Part shown: positions 24,029 through 32,130 of the stretch, piece after piece
How positions within the stretch are numbered: position 1 is the first letter of the stretch
Layout of the letters: every line of letters starts with the position of its first letter
Notes under the pieces: model-generated
What the model was told of the DNA's origin: nothing
What the model saw: only the letters and a program-made list of their open reading frames with translations
Database searches by the model: none
Assembly: GCA_002451465.1 (NCBI GenBank)
Contig: DKCJ01000009.1
Coordinates: 1-36,817, forward strand
Source: Caryophanales bacterium UBA6877
GTDB lineage: Bacteria > Bacillota_I > Bacilli_A > RFN20 > CAG-826
Length of the DNA: 36,817 bases
Direction of reading: 5' to 3'
Position numbers and translations under genes: made by a program

Positions 24029-24412
24029 CTATAAATCCTTTTGCTTTTTTAAACAATCTTTACATATTCCATAATATGTAATGGATTTTGATTTAATAAG
24101 GTTTCCACTATCATCAAGAAACGAATCTAAACAAGATTTATTTTTAATATCGATAATCTTTCCACAATTTAAACAAATAAAGTGATCATGTAATTCTTTT
24201 GTTGTATCTTCATAAATATCTTCATCAAGATTAGAAGATACTTTTCTTAATAAATTATCATTACATAAAGACTCTAAATTTCGATAAATTGTTGCAAGAT
24301 TAAACCCAGGATATTTACTTTGAATATGCTTTATAAATTCGCTTTTTTTAGCGTGACCTAACATATGCATTTCATTTAAAATAACTCTCCTTTGAGAAGT
24401 TTCTCTTTGCAT
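24029..24412 (-). CDS. perR: Fur-family peroxide regulator, PerR type
   Basis: 127 residues, a little shorter than B. subtilis PerR (145). Winged helix with FNLATIYRNLESLCNDNLL, then the dimer/metal domain HDHFICLNCGKIIDI and GICKDC. The two CxxC pairs bind structural zinc, and the His/Asp set of the regulatory site includes the Asp of KIID that in PerR replaces the Glu of Fur. AAGGAGG before ATG. First gene of an operon with the rubredoxin-like gene and rubrerythrin; a near-perfect PerR box in its promoter indicates autoregulation by peroxide. Confidence 0.9.
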   Translation of the reverse strand: MQRETSQRRVILNEMHMLGHAKKSEFIKHIQSKYPGFNLATIYRNLESLCNDNLLRKVSSNLDEDIYEDTTKELHDHFICLNCGKIIDIKNKSCLDSFLDDSGNLIKSKSITYYGICKDCLKKQKDL

Positions 24413-24426
24413 AAGTGCCTCCTTAT

Positions 24427-24441
24427 TGATAATTATTATAA
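24427..24441 (-). promoter_or_regulatory. PerR box
   Basis: TGATAATTATTATAA matches the consensus TTATAATNATTATAA at all positions but one. It lies 15 bases before the perR start codon, just upstream of its AAGGAGG site, where bound repressor would block the operon. Confidence 0.78.
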
Positions 24442-24493
24442 ATAAGATATTCTAAAAAATCAATATATCTATAAAAAATATATATAAAAATGC

Positions 24494-25306
24494 TTATTTT
24501 AAGAATTCTAGCTTTTTATGATAAAAATTTTCGTATTGCTCAACACATTCTTCATAAGCTGCGTTTTTTAAGTATTCAGTATTTTCTTTAACACCTAATT
24601 CTTTTTTTGGATAAATAGGTTTTAAAATAAAGATATTAAATTGTTTAATATTAAAATTTTTATCAGAAGCCTTCTTATTATCTTTAAAACAAATAAATAA
24701 AGGAATAACAGGTACATTATTTAAAGATGCATAATAAAATGCTCCTTTAGCAAATGGACGAGGTTTTTCATACATCCACCATTCAGCTGTTTCAGGATAA
24801 AATAATATATAGTTATTTTTCTTTAATAAAATAGATAAAGCTTCATTAAATTTTCTTAAAGCACCTACGTCTTTAGGAATTGGCATCATTCCATCAGCTC
24901 TCATTAATTCACCAAGAAAAGAATTCATATTATTAAACCAACCAGCAGTTATTCTTAATTTATGACCTTTCAAAGCTTTTTTACAACATAAACAATCAAA
25001 CATATAAACATGGTTACATGTTACTATCGCATTTTTAATTCCTTTTAAATTTTCTCTTCCATATACTTTTGTTTTCATAACAAAATTATTTTCATAAAAA
25101 GAATATGGTTTTACTATAAAATTATCTAAAAACCAAAATTTCATCTTTAATTTTAGTGTTTTTTTAATATAAGGAAATTTTTCAGTAACAGGAATAATAG
25201 ATTCATAATGAATTGGATCAATATGTGTGCTAAATTCACCTTTCTTTTCAAGTTCATTTATTTTTTTAATAACAGGAGCTCTATCTCCCATAAATTTTTT
25301 CATCAT
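24494..25306 (-). CDS. 1-acyl-glycerol-3-phosphate acyltransferase-like (PlsC superfamily)
   Basis: 270 residues. Acyltransferase motif I NHVYMFD (NH-x4-D) in IVTCNHVYMFD, and a motif III-like FYPETAEWWMYEKPRPFAKGAF, where the usual EGTR is changed to ETAEW; VPVIPLFICF is motif IV. It would move an acyl group onto a lysophospholipid or glycolipid at the inner membrane face. Last of three coupled genes; its start overlaps the GT2 stop by 4 bases (ATGA). Substrate unknown. Confidence 0.85.
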   Translation of the reverse strand: MMKKFMGDRAPVIKKINELEKKGEFSTHIDPIHYESIIPVTEKFPYIKKTLKLKMKFWFLDNFIVKPYSFYENNFVMKTKVYGRENLKGIKNAIVTCNHVYMFDCLCCKKALKGHKLRITAGWFNNMNSFLGELMRADGMMPIPKDVGALRKFNEALSILLKKNNYILFYPETAEWWMYEKPRPFAKGAFYYASLNNVPVIPLFICFKDNKKASDKNFNIKQFNIFILKPIYPKKELGVKENTEYLKNAAYEECVEQYENFYHKKLEFLK

Positions 25307-26592
25307 TTTTTGACGTCCTCAATTCTTTGAATAACTTCCCAACCTTTATTTTTTCTTAAGAACAATGCTTTGAATACAATCTTAATATATCCCATATAAA
25401 AGAATGGGTGTGTAAATAAAAGTAATAATTTGTTGTACCATTTTAGTTTTATATTTTTGTTATCAATTATCATGGCACATAATGTCATTAAAAAGAAACT
25501 AAGGAAAATAATTCCAAAACTAACTAAACAATTTAGTAAAGAAAACCATACAAGGTCACTTAAAATAATTAATAAATAAACACTTATTAAGGCATTTAAA
25601 ATAAAATAAACAACCGATAAACCAATAAGCCAATAAACAATCCACAAGGCTTTACAATAATATCTATTTATTTTTTCTTTTAAAGTAATACACTCATCAC
25701 TTAATCGACGATTATATATTCTTTTTGATGAACAAACGCCATTCATCCATCTATTTCTTCTTTTATTTGTGTCTTCTAATGTTGGAGCTTCTTCCATATA
25801 TATTTTTGCATAAGAACAATAATATGTTGTAAAATCTCTTAAACACGCATCAAACATAAATTCAATATCTTCAGTTAAAGTTTGATTATAAGGCCATCCA
25901 TCAATTTTATTAATAACATCATTTCTAAAACAAATACCTGTTCCAATCGTCATCGCAGTTATATTGTGATCTGATTTAAATCTATTACCCATCTCATCAA
26001 TTAATGTCCAAATTATTCCATTGCAGGCAGCTTGTAAGGATATTTTTTTATTTTCCATATAATAATTTTTAACAAGTTTTTTACATTGAATAACTTGTCT
26101 TCCACTTTTAAAGGCATTATTAAGTTCTTTTAAACAATTTTTATCCATCCAACAATCAGCATCCATAACAAGATAGGCATCATAATATTTTCTACCATAA
26201 ACTTTAAAAATATCATGAATTGCATTGTTTAATGCATCGCCTTTACATTTTTGAGATTCAACAATATGAACGATAGTATTTCGATATTTTTTAGCGATTT
26301 CAATTGTCTTATCATTTTTATCTTTTACAATAACATGAACATCATAAAAATCATGATCATAAGTTTGATTTTTTAAATCATCTAAAAGGCCTTCAATTAC
26401 TTTCGATTCGTTTCTTGCTGGCACTAAAATAGCAAATCTATTCTTTTTATCATTAATAAAATGTTTTTGTTTTTTTAATGGGGCAAACCAAGCAATTAAT
26501 CTTGGTAAATAAAGTATTAAACATACTCCTATTAAAATTAAAAAACCAAACAAACTATAAATCAAAGTTAACTTAGTTAAATCGTAGTTCAT
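25303..26592 (-). CDS. Membrane-bound family 2 glycosyltransferase
   Basis: 429 residues. N-terminal membrane helix (about 8-30), then a GT-A domain: ILVPARNESKVIEGLL, VMDADCWMD (DxD-type metal site), LTEDIEFMF and RRNRWMNG (Q/R-x-x-R-W). Two to four membrane helices close the protein. The layout is that of processive or lipid-linked GT2 enzymes such as hyaluronan synthase-like and glycolipid synthases. It is flanked on both sides by acyltransferase-like genes with 4-base overlaps, so the product is probably a glycosylated, acylated membrane lipid. The donor sugar is unknown. Confidence 0.88.
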   Translation of the reverse strand: MNYDLTKLTLIYSLFGFLILIGVCLILYLPRLIAWFAPLKKQKHFINDKKNRFAILVPARNESKVIEGLLDDLKNQTYDHDFYDVHVIVKDKNDKTIEIAKKYRNTIVHIVESQKCKGDALNNAIHDIFKVYGRKYYDAYLVMDADCWMDKNCLKELNNAFKSGRQVIQCKKLVKNYYMENKKISLQAACNGIIWTLIDEMGNRFKSDHNITAMTIGTGICFRNDVINKIDGWPYNQTLTEDIEFMFDACLRDFTTYYCSYAKIYMEEAPTLEDTNKRRNRWMNGVCSSKRIYNRRLSDECITLKEKINRYYCKALWIVYWLIGLSVVYFILNALISVYLLIILSDLVWFSLLNCLVSFGIIFLSFFLMTLCAMIIDNKNIKLKWYNKLLLLFTHPFFYMGYIKIVFKALFLRKNKGWEVIQRIEDVKK

Positions 26593-27371
26593 AAATTAGA
26601 CTCCTTTTTAATATATTTAATTAATTCAATATTGTTATTTTTACTTCTTTCTACCATTTTGTTATATATTCTATTCCTTAAATCTTCTTTTCTCTCTTTT
26701 GGGCTTAAGTCATAATTTGCATAAAATGGACCATCAAGATAAACAACTATTCTAGGTTTTTTTGAATATTTTCTTTTTTGATAAGTTATAGTAAAAGAAA
26801 ATGATGGCTCGTTAAACTGAATTGGATATTTAAATGAAGTTGATTTAAATGGCCTTATTTTTGTGTAAAATGGCCAAACATGAGCTTCTGGATAAATCGT
26901 AATTGAGTTTTTATTGACCGATCTTTTTTCTATTGCTTCAATAAAGTTTTTAAAACCTTTAAAAGAATCTGCAATAGGAATTCCTCCACACATCGCTAAA
27001 AAAGTCCTTGTCCCACGAATAGCAAAATTTTGGCTATTAACAATTACATAATTTCTTTTTGGGAACGAAATCATATTTGGAATATATGCATCAGCAGGAA
27101 TATTTGTATGATTTCCATATAGAAAATATCCAGAATTTTTAAACTTCTTTAATATTTTTCGGTTGTGTATTTTGAAGCGATATTTTAGTTTTAAATAAAA
27201 GAACGCATATGGAATCATAATAATTCGATAAACAATAAATGCAAAAAACTTATAAATTACATTGTTATGAATATAAACATAGTTTTCACTAAGTTTATAA
27301 TCACGAACTTTAAATCCACTAAATTCATCATTTACTTCGTCGCTATAATAAATAGTCTTTGGAAATTTCAT
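26589..27371 (-). CDS. PlsC-superfamily acyltransferase-like protein, variant motif I
   Basis: 260 residues. A hydrophobic stretch FFAFIVYRIIMIPYAFFYL (about 43-61) is followed by YGNHTNIPAD, where His and Asp are five residues apart instead of four, and by IYPEAHVWPFYTKIRPFKST, which parallels the YPE...W...RPF block of the partner at 24494. Acyltransferase activity is therefore likely but the changed spacing leaves it open. First gene of the three-gene operon, with AGGAG before ATG. Confidence 0.78.
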   Translation of the reverse strand: MKFPKTIYYSDEVNDEFSGFKVRDYKLSENYVYIHNNVIYKFFAFIVYRIIMIPYAFFYLKLKYRFKIHNRKILKKFKNSGYFLYGNHTNIPADAYIPNMISFPKRNYVIVNSQNFAIRGTRTFLAMCGGIPIADSFKGFKNFIEAIEKRSVNKNSITIYPEAHVWPFYTKIRPFKSTSFKYPIQFNEPSFSFTITYQKRKYSKKPRIVVYLDGPFYANYDLSPKERKEDLRNRIYNKMVERSKNNNIELIKYIKKESNL

Positions 27372-27644
27372 TCTCTTTTCTCCTAGAGTAATTATCCTTT
27401 AACTTAATAAAAATTATTAGTGATTAAAATTTTACTCACTATAAATAAAAGAGAAAATAAACTCTAATTTTAAGAGAGATGATTTTTATAAGATAATTTT
27501 TATATTATGTAATACAAAAAATAATGATTAAATCACTATTTTTATTAAAAAATAAATATTTTATTGACTTAATAGTCAATTTTAAAAAACAATAATTCTC
27601 ATAAATAATATTGAAGTTAATATTATATATAGTAGAATAAAAAT
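27372..27644. promoter_or_regulatory. Divergent control region between the lipid operon and an XRE gene
   Basis: No gene. It holds several palindromes: TAGTGATTA...TCACTA around 27417-27440, GATTAAATC near 27525-27533, and best ATTGACT-TAAT-AGTCAAT at 27563-27580. These could be operators of the XRE regulator or of the lipid operon. Confidence 0.45.
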
Positions 27645-28232
27645 ATGAACGAGATTAAAAAATTGATTGGTAAAAACCTAACTGAATTAAGAAAAAAGCA
27701 AAAATTGACACAAGCTGAATTAGCGACCAAATTAAATTATTCGGATAAAGCCATTTCTAAATGGGAACATGGAGATGCCCTACCATCAATTGAAAATCTT
27801 ATGGAGATTTGTAATTTTTATGGAATTACTTTAGATCAATTAGTAAATGAAAATATAACTCAAATAAAACCAATAAACGATCCTAAAGAAAACAAAATAA
27901 ATAAATTAATTGTTACTCTTTTATCATTTGTCACTATTTGGACAATTGCGACGATTATCTATGTTTTTTATAATGTGTTCTTAAATATTAATGCTTGGTT
28001 ATCGTTTATTTGGGCTGTTCCATTTTCAACAATTGTTATAATTGTTTTTAATGGAATTTGGGGCAAAAGTAAATTTACATATTTTTTAGTAACAATTTTA
28101 ATATGGACTCTTATTACCTCAATTTATTTAAGTGTTTTAGTTTTAGCTAATTTAAATGTTTGGATACTATTTATAATTGGTATACCCGCAACCATAACAA
28201 CAATATTATGGAGTAAAATTAAAAAACGTTAG
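27645..28232 (+). CDS. XRE-family regulator with C-terminal membrane helices
   Basis: 195 residues. HTH_3 at about 5-62 (LTELRKKQKLTQAELATKLNYSDKAISKWEHGDALPSI), a short linker and four helices in two pairs: LLSFVTIWTIATIIYVFY, INAWLSFIWAVPFSTIVIIVF, FLVTILIWTLITSIYLSVLVL and NVWILFIIGIPATITTI. The two pairs look like an internal duplication of a two-helix unit (NAWLSFIWAVP/NVWILFIIGIP). Ribosome site is weak. Divergent from the lipid operon, so it may regulate it. Its 3' end overlaps the convergent GT8 gene by 14 bases. Confidence 0.85.
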   Translation: MNEIKKLIGKNLTELRKKQKLTQAELATKLNYSDKAISKWEHGDALPSIENLMEICNFYGITLDQLVNENITQIKPINDPKENKINKLIVTLLSFVTIWTIATIIYVFYNVFLNINAWLSFIWAVPFSTIVIIVFNGIWGKSKFTYFLVTILIWTLITSIYLSVLVLANLNVWILFIIGIPATITTILWSKIKKR

Positions 28233-29046
28233 GCTCTTCTTTCTTTAATTTTTTATATTCATCATAAATATCATCAAAACAAAAAATTTTTAATGATTTA
28301 TGAACTTCATCAATTTGCCATGATTTAATATTTTTTGTGTGATAAAAAGGAAACCATCTTATTGTTTTACAAAAGTGTTTGATTATTGTTCCTTTTTTCA
28401 TATTTCTTTGAACATTATAAATATATGGTAAAAAATATTTTTCTATTACTGAATGATTTAATGCATCCTGATCTAAAAAAGCCATCTTTTTTGTTTTACA
28501 TAATAAACGTGCTTTTTTAAATAAACCAGTTTCTCGACATTTTTTTAAATTAAAAAGAATAACTCCTGCATTTTGATAATCTGCACCAATAAAATATTCG
28601 CCAAGTACATCTTTTACGGCACCATATTCATAATTATCAATATTTGTATTATATAAATCATCTATTTTACCTAAAAACATTAAGTCACAATCTAAATATA
28701 AAATCTTATCAAGAGTATTAGGAAGATAATCAGCAAAAAGTCTAAGCATAGTATATGGTGTATAAAAATTTGCCATATTAGGTGAATTTTCCATTTCTTT
28801 AAGAAAAACATCCTTCATATCAATTAAATATATTTTATTTTTATCGTTGCCTCTTTTTAAAATCTTCTCCAAAAAAGTCTTTTGTTCTTCACTAATTGGT
28901 GTAAAATTCTTGTTAATTTCTCTTAAATCCATTGTTATTAAATATAAATCCGTTTCTTCTTTGTTATATTTAATATATGACAAAATCTCAAGTAATAACC
29001 CATCAAATATTTTACTATTTCCACACATTAATAAATTTATTTTCAT
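28219..29046 (-). CDS. Family 8 glycosyltransferase
   Basis: 275 residues. LDKILYLDCDLMFLGKIDDLY has the DxD metal/nucleotide-sugar motif, followed by YQNAGVILFNLKKCRE and FLDQDALN, and a late IKHFCKTIRWFP that matches the second metal site (HxxGxxKPW in the family). GT8 enzymes transfer glucose or galactose onto cell-surface polymers or lipids. No clear ribosome site before the ATG. Alone on its strand, next to the lipid/glycosyl operon. Confidence 0.88.
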   Translation of the reverse strand: MKINLLMCGNSKIFDGLLLEILSYIKYNKEETDLYLITMDLREINKNFTPISEEQKTFLEKILKRGNDKNKIYLIDMKDVFLKEMENSPNMANFYTPYTMLRLFADYLPNTLDKILYLDCDLMFLGKIDDLYNTNIDNYEYGAVKDVLGEYFIGADYQNAGVILFNLKKCRETGLFKKARLLCKTKKMAFLDQDALNHSVIEKYFLPYIYNVQRNMKKGTIIKHFCKTIRWFPFYHTKNIKSWQIDEVHKSLKIFCFDDIYDEYKKLKKEEPNVF

Positions 29047-29118
29047 GACTATATTATTACATGAAATTTACTTTTTTAAATTATTTTTTAAAATATTAAA
29101 AAAATTATAAAAAAATGT

Positions 29119-29146
29119 TTGTATTTTTTAATAAAAGTTATATATT
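29119..29146 (+). promoter_or_regulatory. Promoter of the lysine riboswitch operon
   Basis: TTGTAT (29119-29124), 16-base spacer, TATATT (29141-29146). The predicted start near 29153 is just before the aptamer. Confidence 0.4.
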
Positions 29147-29158
29147 TTATAAAAGGAT

Positions 29159-29363
29159 AGAGGAGCTACACAAAAGAGTACTTAACGGAGAAGGCATTCA
29201 AAGAAATTAAGGAAAGGTAAGGTAGCCGAAATCGTTAAATGGCAATTTAATTGATTGGGGTATTTACTAACAGTTTATACACTCTTGTTTCAAAAAAAGG
29301 AAACTTGGCGCTATTTTGCTCTTCTTAAAATTAATAGAGGTTGCACGATAGCGTGCAACCTCT
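29159..29363 (+). ncRNA. Lysine riboswitch (L box) with terminator
   Basis: The 5' strand AGAGGAGC (29159-29166) pairs with GCTCTTCT (29318-29325) as P1, giving an aptamer of about 167 nt, the usual size. Inside are the L-box core signatures: CAAAAGAGTA (loop E-like), GGAAAGG...GTAGCCGAAA, a TTGGGGTATTT segment and ACTTGGCGCTATTTT near the end. The expression platform is the hairpin AGAGGTTGCACG / CGTGCAACCTCT (29336-29363), an intrinsic terminator that ends just before the ribosome site. Lysine binding should favour the terminator. It controls the two-gene importer downstream. Confidence 0.87.
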
Positions 29364-29389
29364 TTCTTATTTATTAGGAGAATTTTAAG

Positions 29390-31057
29390 ATGAAAAAGTT
29401 TAAAAAGTTACTTTATTTGTTTATCTCATTCTTCTCAATATTGTTTTTAACTTGTTGTAATTCAAATAATGAGAAAAATGAAACTTCTTTAAACAATCAA
29501 GGAGAAAAAACTCAATTAATTGTTGGTCTTGAATGCGACTATGCTCCATTTAATTGGACAGAAACAAATGCTAATCAATATACTCTTCCAATCGATGGAA
29601 AGGCAAATCAATTTGCTGATGGATATGATATTCAAATTGCAAAACTAATTGGTGAATATCAAAACATGCAAGTAGTTATTAAAAAGATGGATTGGGATTC
29701 GCTTATTCCTTCGTTACAAAGTGGTGAAATAAATGCCGTAATTGCTGGTATGACTGATACCGAAGAGAGAAGACTTTCAATAGATTTTACTAATGAATAT
29801 TATCGAAGCGAACTTGCATTAGTTGTTGCAAAAAGTAATGCAAAAGATGGAATCTTAACTGAAAGTGAATTTGCCTCTTTTATAAAAGGAAAAAGTCTTG
29901 TTTCACAAATTAGCACTGTTACTGATGATTTAATTGATATATTTGTCTCTAAGTTTGGTGCTGTCCATAGTAAGCCTGTTACTAATTTTCCAAATGCTGC
30001 TATTGAAGTTTCAAGCGGAGCAATATTTGGTATGACTGCCGAACTTCCAGTTGCTAAATCAATTGTTGGTAGTAATTCAAATTTAGCAGTTGTAAGAATT
30101 TCTCAAGAAATATTAGGTGAAAGAGCTAGTGAATTAGGTGTTTCAATCGGTATTAAAAAAGGTGATACTGAATTGCAAGATAAAATAAATAATGCCTTGA
30201 ATAAAATCGATAAATCTACAAGAGAAAGCCTCATGGAAGAAGCTCTTCATCGAAGTGAAAATCCTGTTGTAATGAATACTCTTTCTAAAATAAGTTACTT
30301 ATTAAAGAATTATTGGACTACATTCTTAAATGGTTTAATTTCAACTTTAATTTTAGCAATTGTTGGAAGTTTAGTTGGTTTATTAATTGGTATTTTATTA
30401 GCTTTAGGAAAAAATATTAAAGTACATAAAGATGATTATAATATTGTTAAAGCTTTAAAATATCTAATTAAAGGTCTTTGTAAAATTTATTCAATTGTTT
30501 TGAGAGGCACTCCAATGATGGTTCAAGCATTGATATTTAAGTTTGGTTGTGCAGCAATTGGTTTAAATTGGAATTTAATATTAACAGGTGTGCCAATTTT
30601 TGATGGATGGTTAATTTGTGGCTTAATCGTTATTATTTTAAATACTGGCGCATATATGGGAGAAGATATTCAAGCTGGTTTAAATGGCTTAGATAAAGGA
30701 CAAGAAGAAGCAGCTAAGAGCTTAGGAATGTCTAAATTTAAAAGCTTTATTTTAGTAATTCTTCCTCAAGCCTTAAGGAATTGCTTACCAACTTTAGCTA
30801 ATGAATACATTATTAATGTTAAAGATAGTTCTGTTTTAAACGTTATTAGTGTTACAGAACTTTTCTTATCAGTTTCTATTGCAACAAGTAAAAATTATTT
30901 TATGGTTGAAGGTTATATTATAATTGCTGCTATTTATCTTCTTTTAACACTTTTAGCAACACTTATATTTAAACTTATTACTAATAAATTAGATGGCAAA
31001 AAGATATTTAAAATTAAATATTTTAGAAAACCACTGAAAGGAGTTCAAGATAACTAA
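29390..31057 (+). CDS. Amino-acid ABC transporter, fused substrate-binding lipoprotein and permease (predicted lysine)
   Basis: 555 residues. Signal peptide with lipobox LTC (Cys22), then a GlnH/HisJ-type binding domain (about 45-285: VGLECDYAPFNW, DGYDIQIAKLIGE, MTDTEERRLSIDF, which are typical for polar amino acids). From about 305 a GlnP/HisM-type permease with several helices and the EAA loop (EEAAKSLGMSKFKSFILVILPQALRN, about 443-470). Fusion of the two parts in one chain is common in this family in Firmicutes. The upstream lysine riboswitch makes lysine the best guess for the ligand. AGGAG before ATG. Works with the next gene's ATPase. Confidence 0.92.
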   Translation: MKKFKKLLYLFISFFSILFLTCCNSNNEKNETSLNNQGEKTQLIVGLECDYAPFNWTETNANQYTLPIDGKANQFADGYDIQIAKLIGEYQNMQVVIKKMDWDSLIPSLQSGEINAVIAGMTDTEERRLSIDFTNEYYRSELALVVAKSNAKDGILTESEFASFIKGKSLVSQISTVTDDLIDIFVSKFGAVHSKPVTNFPNAAIEVSSGAIFGMTAELPVAKSIVGSNSNLAVVRISQEILGERASELGVSIGIKKGDTELQDKINNALNKIDKSTRESLMEEALHRSENPVVMNTLSKISYLLKNYWTTFLNGLISTLILAIVGSLVGLLIGILLALGKNIKVHKDDYNIVKALKYLIKGLCKIYSIVLRGTPMMVQALIFKFGCAAIGLNWNLILTGVPIFDGWLICGLIVIILNTGAYMGEDIQAGLNGLDKGQEEAAKSLGMSKFKSFILVILPQALRNCLPTLANEYIINVKDSSVLNVISVTELFLSVSIATSKNYFMVEGYIIIAAIYLLLTLLATLIFKLITNKLDGKKIFKIKYFRKPLKGVQDN

Positions 31058-31059
31058 TT

Positions 31060-31926
31060 ATGGAACCTATTATTTCAATTCAACATATTTCTAAGACATT
31101 TAAAGACGTTGAAGTATTAAAAGATATTAGTCTTGATATTTATAAAGGGGATGTTATTTGTATTATTGGACCATCTGGCAGTGGAAAATCTACACTTATT
31201 CGTTGTATAAACCGTTTAACAAACCCTACAAGTGGCGCAATTTATTTTAAAGATAAAAGAATAGACGCATCAAGATCTAATTTAATTCATCGTGAAAACG
31301 TCCGTTATCATAAAGCTAAAAAAGGTTTAATAGGAAATAATTTAGATAAAGAGAAATTAATTCATAAAGAAAATATTAGAAAAATTAAAGAAGAAACGAA
31401 AGGTGTAAATATTAATTTAGTTCGTGCAAAAATAGGTATGGTTTTTCAATCATTTAATCTATTTAACAACATGAATGTATTAAAAAATTGCACAATTGCT
31501 CAAAGAGAAATTTTAAAAAGAAGCAAAGAAGCAGCAACCGAAATTGCTTTAAAAAATCTAGAAAGAGTTGGTATGAAAGATCGTGCAAACGCTAAAATTA
31601 GTGAATTATCTGGTGGACAAAAACAAAGAATTGCCATTGCTAGATCTTTATGTATGAATCCTGATGTCTTATTATTTGATGAACCAACGAGTGCTCTTGA
31701 TCCAGAGATGGTTGGCGAAGTATTAGAAGTTATGAAAAAACTTGCTCAAGATGGTATGACAATGGTTGTTGTAACTCACGAAATGCACTTTGCTAAAAAC
31801 GTCTCAAATAAAACTATTTTAATTGAAGGTGGTTATGTCGTCGAAGAAGGTAATAGCAAGACGTTATTTGAACATCCAAAACAAGAAAGAACAAAACAAT
31901 TCTTAAAATTTGCAAAAAATAAATAA
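31060..31926 (+). CDS. Amino-acid ABC transporter ATP-binding protein with an unusual insertion
   Basis: 288 residues; family members are usually ~240. Walker A GPSGSGKS (37-44), Q-loop Gln130, signature LSGGQKQR, Walker B VLLFDEP, H-loop VTHE. A basic insertion of about 40 residues (about 70-120) lies between Walker A and the Q-loop and contains two copies of a short unit, LIHRENVRYHKAKKG and LIHKENIRKIKEETKG. GlnQ/HisP family partner of the preceding gene, which ends 2 bases upstream; AAGGAG lies in the end of that gene. Confidence 0.92.
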   Translation: MEPIISIQHISKTFKDVEVLKDISLDIYKGDVICIIGPSGSGKSTLIRCINRLTNPTSGAIYFKDKRIDASRSNLIHRENVRYHKAKKGLIGNNLDKEKLIHKENIRKIKEETKGVNINLVRAKIGMVFQSFNLFNNMNVLKNCTIAQREILKRSKEAATEIALKNLERVGMKDRANAKISELSGGQKQRIAIARSLCMNPDVLLFDEPTSALDPEMVGEVLEVMKKLAQDGMTMVVVTHEMHFAKNVSNKTILIEGGYVVEEGNSKTLFEHPKQERTKQFLKFAKNK

Positions 31927-31955
31927 AAATGATGGGTATATCCTATCATTTTTTT
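31925..31955 (+). terminator. Terminator of the lysine importer operon
   Basis: AATGATGGG-TATA-TCCTATCATT followed by TTTTTTT directly after the stop. On the other strand the A-rich side overlaps the end of the small minus-strand ORF, so it may serve both. Confidence 0.8.
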
Positions 31956-32130
31956 ATGCGCCATCAATATTTTTATCGCAAATATTTAAATCCCCATATT
32001 CATTACGTATCTTGCTTCGCTCATAATTATTTTCTCTTAACATATCAATATCTTCACCTGTTCGATATGGGTTTTTATAACGTCTTATTTTCTTTTTTTC
32101 ATTATTTATATTCTTATTAAAGGCATCCAT
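31954..32130 (-). CDS. Small charged hypothetical protein at the end of the oad-biotin operon
   Basis: 58 residues from ATG 32130, which overlaps the last codons of birA by 14 bases; a longer start at 32148 would lie further inside birA. GGAG lies 12 bases upstream of the ATG. Very charged (NNEKKKIRRYKNPYRTGED, then RENNYERSKIRNEYG), no membrane segment, no known motif. The overlap with birA fits translational coupling. Function unknown, and a chance frame is possible. Confidence 0.45.
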   Translation of the reverse strand: MDAFNKNINNEKKKIRRYKNPYRTGEDIDMLRENNYERSKIRNEYGDLNICDKNIDGA

